From Cupriavidus sp. UYMMa02A (GTDB taxonomy: Bacteria; Pseudomonadota; Gammaproteobacteria; Burkholderiales; Burkholderiaceae): a stretch of 64,000 nt of DNA. This document shows positions 58,527-64,000 of the stretch, one piece after another; positions within the stretch are counted from its first letter, which is position 1, and each line of letters opens with the position of its first letter. A program made the position numbers and the translations under genes. The stretch spans positions 1 through 64,000 of the forward strand of contig LRMT01000073.1 in assembly GCA_001725945.1 (NCBI GenBank). Reading direction: 5' to 3'. Under the pieces are notes generated by a model that searched no databases, was not told where the DNA came from, and was given only the letters and a program-made list of their open reading frames with translations.

Positions 58527-59065
58527 GCGAACGCACGACCTCGCGGGTAATTCCGCGGCTGGGGCCGAACGACAGCATTCCGCTGCTGACCGAGGTGGTG
58601 GAGTTTCCGGATGCCACGCCGGACGCCGCCGAGGCGCGGTCCGAAGACGGTGTCATCGACACGGCTGGCATGACCGATTCGGGCGTGGTCACCCATGTCG
58701 GCAACACCGGCGAGCCCGATGCGCTGGCGATCCCGGTCCTGACCGATGAGCTCGAGGATGACGACACCACCTTGCCGGTGACTGCGCCGAAGGACCCTGC
58801 CGTGGGCAGCCGCTACCTGTCCGATGCGCCCGGCGAAGACGACTTGCGCGCGGTGCGCACCGAGTTGCTGACGCGCGTCATGATGCGGTTCCGAACCGAG
58901 TGGCCGCAGGTGGTTGAAGCGCATACCGAGGCCACGCTGCGTGCAAGGCTGGCGCCGCTGACAGCGCAGCTCGCGTCCGAGTTGACGCAGGCGCTGGAGG
59001 CGCGGCTGGTCGAGTGGCTGGATGCTACGTTGGAGGAGATTGAGAGGGATCCGGGGGGTATTTGA
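58523..59065 (+). CDS. DUF2486 family protein
   Basis: Intact 180-residue protein of unknown function found after holC in Burkholderiaceae. The N-terminal 100 residues are acidic and probably disordered (IPVLTDELEDDDTTLPV). The C-terminal 70 residues form a predicted helical, possibly coiled-coil segment (LRAVRTELLTRVMMRFRTEW and LTQALEARLVEWLDATLEEI). No catalytic motif is visible. Translational overlap with holC hints at a link with the replisome, but that is only context. Confidence 0.8.
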   Translation: MSERTTSRVIPRLGPNDSIPLLTEVVEFPDATPDAAEARSEDGVIDTAGMTDSGVVTHVGNTGEPDALAIPVLTDELEDDDTTLPVTAPKDPAVGSRYLSDAPGEDDLRAVRTELLTRVMMRFRTEWPQVVEAHTEATLRARLAPLTAQLASELTQALEARLVEWLDATLEEIERDPGGI

Positions 59066-59134
59066 AGAGTCGAATCCGAAGGCTTATGTCCATCCCCAAG
59101 TTCGCTAGCTGCTGACAACGTCAAAACGGCGTAT

Positions 59135-59268
59135 GTTGTCTCCCCTCTCCCTTTATGGGAGAGGGGCGGGGAGAGGGCCGGGTGTCCACGAGTGAAGGGC
59201 CACGGTGCTTGCCATGCGCCTGCCCTCTCCCCCGGCCCCTCTCCCGCAGGCGGGAGAGGGGAGACAAC
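59135..59268. repeat. Inverted-repeat element, copy 2 (MITE/REP-like)
   Basis: A 134-bp element with perfect 17-bp terminal inverted repeats (59135-59151 and 59252-59268, starting GTTGTCTCCCCTCTCCC). Each end is itself a palindrome: 59142-59151 with 59157-59166, and 59236-59247 with 59250-59261. A roughly 70-bp centre separates them. There is no coding capacity and no obvious target duplication. It occupies most of the DUF2486/ilvD gap and may fold into a long cruciform. Confidence 0.7.
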
Positions 59269-59329
59269 AGGCTGGAAGTCCGACCTTGCGTGCGACCAGA
59301 GGCCTGCGTATGCCCCAGGCTTTTTCCCC

Positions 59330-61002
59330 TCAATCCGTCACCGCCCCCTTGCTAGCCGTCGACGCCAACCTGGCAAACTTTGCCAGCACCCCCCGCGTAT
59401 AGCGCGCCGCAGGCTGCTTCCATCCAGCCCGGCGGCGAGCCAGCTCTTCATCCGACACATTCACCTGCAACACCAGCTTGTGCGCATCGATCGTGATCGA
59501 ATCCCCTTCCTGCACGAGCGCGATATTGCCTCCGACGTACGCTTCCGGCGCGACGTGGCCGACCACCATCCCCCAGGTGCCACCCGAGAAGCGCCCATCG
59601 GTGATGAAACCCACCGATTCGCCCAGCCCCTTGCCGATGATGGCCGAGGTCGGCGCCAGCATCTCCGGCATCCCCCGGTCCGCCCTTCGGTCCGAGATAG
59701 CGCAGCACGAGCACATCGCCAGCATGGATCTTGTCGGCCAGGATGGCATCCATGGCGCTCTGCTCGTCCTCGAACACGCGGGCCGGGCCGGTGATGACCG
59801 GGTTCTTGAGCCCGGTGATCTTGGCCACCGCGCCTTCCTCGGCAAGGTTGCCCTTCAGAATGGCCAGATGACCCTCCGCATAGAGCGCCTTCTCGATCGG
59901 CATGATCACATCCTGGTCGGCCCGCGGCTGGTCGGGCACATTCTCCAGTTCCTCGGCCAGCGTGCGGCCCGTGATGGTCAGGCAGTCGCCATGCAGCAGC
60001 CCGGCGTTCAGCAGGATCTTCATGACCTGCGGGATGCCGCCAGCCTTGTGCAGGTCGGTCGCCACATACTGGCCCGACGGCTTCAGGTTGCAGATCACCG
60101 GCACCTTGCGGCGGATGCGCTCGAAGTCGTCGATGGTCCATTCGACTTCAGCCGAGTGGGCGATGGCAGGTAATGCAGCACCGCGTTGGTCGAGCCGCCG
60201 GTGGCCATGATCAGGCTGACCGCGTTCTCGATCGACTTGCGCGTGATGATGTCGCGCGGCTTGATGTCCTTCTTGATCGCCTCGACCAGCACCCGGCCTG
60301 ATTCGGCCGCGCTGTCGACCTTCTCCTGGTCGGGGTTCGCCATCGTCGACGAATACAGCAGCGACATGCCGAGCGCTCGAACGAGGAACTCATCGTGTTG
60401 GCGGTGTACATGCCGCCGCAGGAGCCGGTGGACGGGCAGGCGTTCCTTTCCACGCCCTCGAAGTCCTCCTCGCTCATGCGGCCGGCGGTGAATTCGCCCA
60501 CGGCTTCGAACGACGACACGATGGTCAGGTCCTTGCCCTTCCAGTTGCCGGGCCGGATGGTGCCGCCATAGACATAGATGCCCGGGACATTGGTGCGCGC
60601 CAGCGCCATCATGCCGCCCGGCATGTTCTTGTCGCAGCCGCCGATCACGACCACGCCGTCCATCCACTGGCCCTGCGCGGCCGTCTCGATGCAGTCGGCA
60701 ATGACCTCGCGCGAGATCAGCGAGTACTTCATGCCTTCGGTGCCCATCGACATGCCGTCCGAGATCGTCGGCGTGCCGAATACCTGCGGGTTGGCGCCGG
60801 AGGCCTTCACGGCGTCGATCGCGGCATCGGCCAGGCGCTGGAGGCCGGCGTTGCATGGCGTGATCGTCGAATGGCCGTTGGCGATGCCGACCATCGGCTT
60901 GTCGAAGTCTTCCTTGTGGTAGCCGAGCGCGTAGTACATCGAGCGGTTCGGGGAACGCGCCACGCCTTGCGTGATGTTGCGGGAGCGTTTGTTGAATGCC
61001 AT
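59330..61002 (-). CDS. ilvD: Dihydroxy-acid dehydratase (frameshifted in this sequence)
   Basis: Fe-S dehydratase of valine, leucine and isoleucine synthesis. Cluster ligands are in [11 protein letters not shown] and [17 protein letters not shown]. Also conserved are [12 protein letters not shown] and [14 protein letters not shown]. One base is lost near 60380 and one near 60170, and an extra G appears near 59678 (PGMPEMLAP). Repair gives 557 residues. A promoter 60 nt upstream overlaps a perfect palindrome shared with the divergent LysR gene. Confidence 0.94.
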
Positions 61003-61064
61003 GGTCGTGTCTCCGGGGGATGTTTTTCGGCCGCGTAGCCGCGTGCTGGCGATGCTGTGGGCAA

Positions 61065-61093
61065 AGAATGCGGCTTGCGTTTTGGTGTGTCAA
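61065..61093 (-). promoter_or_regulatory. Predicted ilvD promoter
   Basis: A consensus -35 TTGACA (61088-61093) and a -10 CATTCT (61065-61070) are 17 nt apart on the minus strand. The -35 lies in the left arm of the 19-bp palindrome at 61089-61107. The leader would be about 55 nt, with GGAG 8 nt before the ilvD ATG. Confidence 0.65.
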
Positions 61094-61107
61094 ATATATT
61101 ATTTGAC
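61089..61107. promoter_or_regulatory. Palindromic operator candidate between ilvD and the LysR gene
   Basis: A perfect 19-bp inverted repeat, GTCAAATA-TAT-TATTTGAC, stands alone in GC-rich DNA between divergent genes. Both outer ends read TTTGAC outwards, so each arm carries a -35-like TTGAC for one direction. This is the expected place for the autoregulatory site of the LysR protein. Confidence 0.65.
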
Positions 61108-61141
61108 CTTTATTGAGTCGAAAAACATATCAGGAGCGCCT

Positions 61142-62088
61142 TTGGATCTGCGCCAGTTGCGGTATTTCGTCACGGTGGCGGAAGAGTTGCATTTCGGGCG
61201 GGCTGCTACGCGGCTGGCCATGACGCAGCCGCCGCTTTCGCAGCAGATCCAGGCGCTGGAGGAGGAGATCGGCGTGCAGCTGTTCGCGCGCACGCGCCGA
61301 TCGGTCATGCTGACCCCCGCCGGCCAGCAGTGGCTGCCTGAGGTCCGCCGCGTGCTTGCGGACGCCGCAGCGTTGCCGGGGCTTGCCCAACGGCTCGCGC
61401 GCGGGGAGATCGGTTCGCTCGCGCTGGCCTTCGTCAGCACGGCCGATTACGGCATCCTGCCCGATCTGCTGCGACGGTTCCGGGCACAGCATCCGGAGGT
61501 CCAGCTTCAGTTGCGCGAGGCCACCAGCGATGTCCAGCTCGAGGCGCTCGGCGAAGGCAGCATCGATGCCGGGCTGGTGATCCGACCGCAGTTGCCGGCG
61601 ATGCCGCACGGCCTGTCGTACCTGCCGCTGGTGCGCGAACCGCTGGTACTGGCGGTGCCAGACGCTGGCGCCCCGCGCACGGCGTGGTGCCTGAAGACGG
61701 CAAGGTCTCGCTGCGCGATGCCGCGCACGAACCGCTGATCATCTTCCCGCGTCGAAGTGCGCCGGTGTTTTATGACATCATTACGGGCTACTATGCGCGC
61801 GACGGCTTGTCGCCGGTGATCGCGCAGGAAGCCATCCAGATGCAGACCATCGTGAGCCTGGTGTCTGCGGGCATGGGGGTGGCGCTGGTGCCGGCCTCGC
61901 TCTGCAACCTTCGCCGCACCGGCGTGTCGTACCTCGCGTTGCGCGAGGCTGGACCGCAGATCGAGACCGGACTGCTCTGGCGCGAGGGCGCTGCCGGCGT
62001 CGCGCCGGCACTGCGTTCACTGATCGACATTGCGAGCGGGCTGGCCGCTGCGGGATCTGTGGTATCCGACACGGCCGGGCCTTTATAA
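61142..62088 (+). CDS. LysR-type transcriptional regulator (frameshifted in this sequence)
   Basis: About 315 residues. The N-terminal helix-turn-helix is [20 protein letters not shown] then [17 protein letters not shown]. The C-terminal part is a periplasmic-binding-like sensor ([19 protein letters not shown]). One base is lost near 61678 (before [12 protein letters not shown]). Start is TTG at 61142: AGGAG lies 5 nt before it and the HTH begins at once. Divergent from ilvD and 17 nt before lgt. The likely target is ilvD, from position only. The inducer is unknown. Confidence 0.88.
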
Positions 62089-62105
62089 CCTCCACCCACC
62101 TCACC

Positions 62106-62935
62106 ATGCTGATTCATCCCCAATTCGATCCGGTTGCCATTCACCTCGGCCCGCTTGCCATCCGCTGGTACGGTCTGATGTACCTCGCCGGGTTCATCAT
62201 GTTCCTGTGGTTCGGGCGTCTGCGCATCCGTCAGCCGCATATGACGCAAACGGCTGGGCCGCGCGCGACCTCGACGACATGCTGTTCTTCGGCGTGCTGG
62301 GCGTGATACTGGGCGGACGGCTCGGCTACGTGCTGTTCTACAAGCCGTCGTACTACCTCGCGCATCCGCTGGAGATCTTCAAGGTGTGGGAGGGCGGCAT
62401 GGCCTTCCATGGCGGCTTTCTCGGCGTGCTGGTCGCGATGTGGCTGTTCGCGCGGCTGCGCAAGCGGCACTGGCTCGAAGTCACCGATTTCATTGCGCCG
62501 ATGATTCCTTGCGGGCTTGCCGCCGGCCGCATCGGCAACTTTATCAACGGCGAACTATGGGGCCGTCCCACGGACCTGCCGTGGGGCATGATTTTCCCGC
62601 AGGCCGGCGACAATATTCCTCGCCATCCGTCGCAGCTCTACCAGTTTGCTGGGGAGGGCGTCGCGCTGTTCATCATCTTGTGGCTGTTCGCGCGCAAGCC
62701 GCGGCCGATGGGCGCGGTGTCGGGCGTCTTCCTGATCGGCTACGGTGCCTTCCGCTTTGCCGCCGAGTTCGCGCGCGAGCCGGACAGCTTCCTGGGCCTG
62801 CTGGCGCTGCGCATGTCGATGGGCCAGTGGCTGAGCCTGCCGATGATCCTGATCGGGATCGCGATGGTGGTGTGGGCCTATCGCCGCCGGGCGCGGCCCG
62901 CCGAGGAACAGCCGGTGGGGGACTCGGGTACCTGA
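62106..62935 (+). CDS. lgt: Prolipoprotein diacylglyceryl transferase (frameshifted in this sequence)
   Basis: Inner-membrane enzyme that attaches diacylglycerol to the lipobox Cys, the first step of lipoprotein maturation. It has seven membrane segments. The family signature is [20 protein letters not shown], with HGGFLGV and YGLMYLAGF upstream. One base is lost near 62250 ([12 protein letters not shown]). Repair gives 276 residues. It is probably co-transcribed with the LysR gene 17 nt upstream. Confidence 0.94.
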
Positions 62936-62961
62936 CGTCCGCTGCTCGCCGCCGCCCGCCG

Positions 62962-64000
62962 TCAGGAGCCTGCCGCGCGCAGGGCCTCGATCCGTTCGCG
63001 CGTGTGCGGATGCGTGGAGAGGAAATCGTCCAGCGCGGGCTCTTCCGCATTGGCGCCTGGCGCCGGTTTGTTCTTGTCCGCGCTGCGGTTCTGGCCCTGC
63101 AGCGCGAGCAGGACATCGGCGAGCGCCGACGGTGGCAGCCGGTTGCGCTGCATGATGTCGATGGCATAGGCATCGGCCTCGCGTTCGTGCTCGCGTGAAT
63201 AGCGCAGCGTCAGCATGGCAGCCGGAACACCGGCCAGCACCGACGAGAAATCTCCGAACATGTAGGCCGCGAGCGCGCCGACCGCCGACGCCTGGATGAT
63301 CTGCTGCAGACCGTGGCGCTGCGCAATGTGCCCGGCCTCGTGTGCGAGCACGCCCAGCATGCCAGGGCCCGTGCCGGCCAGCGACACCAGTTCGTCCGTC
63401 ACCACGATGGTGCCGCCCGGCAACGCCAGTGCGTTGGCGCCCAGGCGCCGCCGCGGCGGAACACGATCTGGTAGTCATGGCCGGGATCGGCCGGCAGCTT
63501 CAGTGACGCGAAGCCTGTGCGGATACGGGCCTGTTCGGCCGGCGGCAGGCGCGTAGGTTCGACCAGGCCGTTGTCGAGGCTGGCCAGCGTTGCGCGGCCC
63601 AGTTGCGCCTCCAGCGCGGAGGGGACCGCCCTCGCCATGTGGGCCGCGCTCCATGGCAGCAGCACGTAGTAGCCAAGCACGAGCACCGCGACCAGTGCGG
63701 CCACGGCCATGCCCGCCATGCGCCAGCTGTTCTGCGCCTTTACCACCCAGCCTTCGTGATGTCCCGTGTCGGCAAGCAGCCGGTCGAATGCGGCGTGGTC
63801 GCTGACCTGGCAGAACGCGCCGTCCGCGAACGTGACCAGCCGCGGCGCGCGCCGCACCCGTTCCGATACCCGCAGCGACGACAGCGCCGCGCGCCGCAGT
63901 TCCGCGCCATCGGCATCGCGCAACACGGCCTGACCGGCATCGACGGCGAGCGTGGCCTGGTGTGCGCGCGACGAGCGGCCATCGAAGTAGGTGACAGGAA
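62962..64000 (-). CDS. M48 family metallopeptidase (partial, frameshifted)
   Basis: C-terminal and middle parts of a zinc peptidase; the start lies beyond the window edge. An N-terminal region (YFDGRSS onward, then RAPRLVTFADGAFCQV) matches the extra domain found before some M48 peptidases. One membrane segment follows (MAVAALVAVLVLGYYVLLPW). The catalytic HEAGH is within VLAHEAGHIAQRHGL and the third zinc ligand is in READAYAIDIM. Breaks are seen near 63451 and near 63968. The protein is likely membrane-bound with a periplasmic or cytoplasmic quality-control role. It converges on lgt. Confidence 0.85.

Overview
The window is chromosomal housekeeping DNA from a GC-rich betaproteobacterium, most likely a Burkholderiaceae of the Cupriavidus/Ralstonia type. 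The gene order (rplU-rpmA-obgE-proB; pilBCD-coaE-zapD-yacG; argJ-secA-lpxC next to a complete mra/dcw cluster; cysB beside cysI-DUF934-cysH-cysD-cysN-cobA-cbiX; lptGF/pepA-holC; ilvD/LysR/lgt) and the protein sequences both point there. This is a judgement from familiarity with these families; no database search was run.

Layout. 1-320: a broken piece of leuC, abruptly joined to a CNP1-like lipoprotein gene. 1014-4026 (minus): rplU, rpmA, obgE, proB. 4450-5615 (plus): ispB and tRNA-Pro(CGG). 5890-11663 (plus): type IV pilus genes pilB, pilC, pilD, then coaE, zapD, yacG. 11689-19466 (minus): OPT transporter, mutT, a DUF815 ATPase, argJ, secA. 19787-20293 (plus): a DUF721/DciA-like gene. 20353-39828 (minus): lpxC, a peroxiredoxin, then ftsZ back through ftsA, ftsQ, ddlB, murC, murG, ftsW, murD, mraY, murF, murE, ftsI, ftsL, rsmH to mraZ, with a well-formed mra promoter and a four-box MraZ operator. 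40245-45367: truncated coq7, HNH nuclease, an esterase, a beta-hydroxyacid dehydrogenase, a periplasmic binding protein and a methyltransferase. 45465-54087: cysB, a TSUP permease and the sulfate-assimilation/siroheme genes. 54104-62935: lptG, lptF, pepA, holC, DUF2486, ilvD, a LysR regulator and lgt. 62962-64000: an M48 metallopeptidase that runs off the window.

How the genes work together. The central 19 kb is one envelope programme: peptidoglycan precursor synthesis (MurC-G, MraY, Ddl), the divisome (FtsL, I, W, Q, A, Z), lipid A commitment (LpxC), and nearby export and lipoprotein functions (SecA, Lgt, LptF/G). Around 46.5-54 kb the genes reduce sulfate through APS directly to sulfite and sulfide (CysDN, an APS-type CysH, a siroheme CysI) and make most of the siroheme that CysI needs (CobA, CbiX).

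Data quality. About 60 one- or two-base frameshifts are spread roughly one per kilobase through genes that cannot all be broken (secA, ftsZ, mraY, obgE, ilvD and so on). Nearly all are single-base losses. I treat them as sequence errors, perhaps ambiguous bases dropped from a draft, and give each such gene one full span with the break positions. Two larger breaks, in leuC and coq7, look like chimeric joins or collapsed gaps. I found no phage, CRISPR array, rRNA, transposase or recognisable novel multi-gene system. The most interesting signals are regulatory sites and a small inverted-repeat element family.
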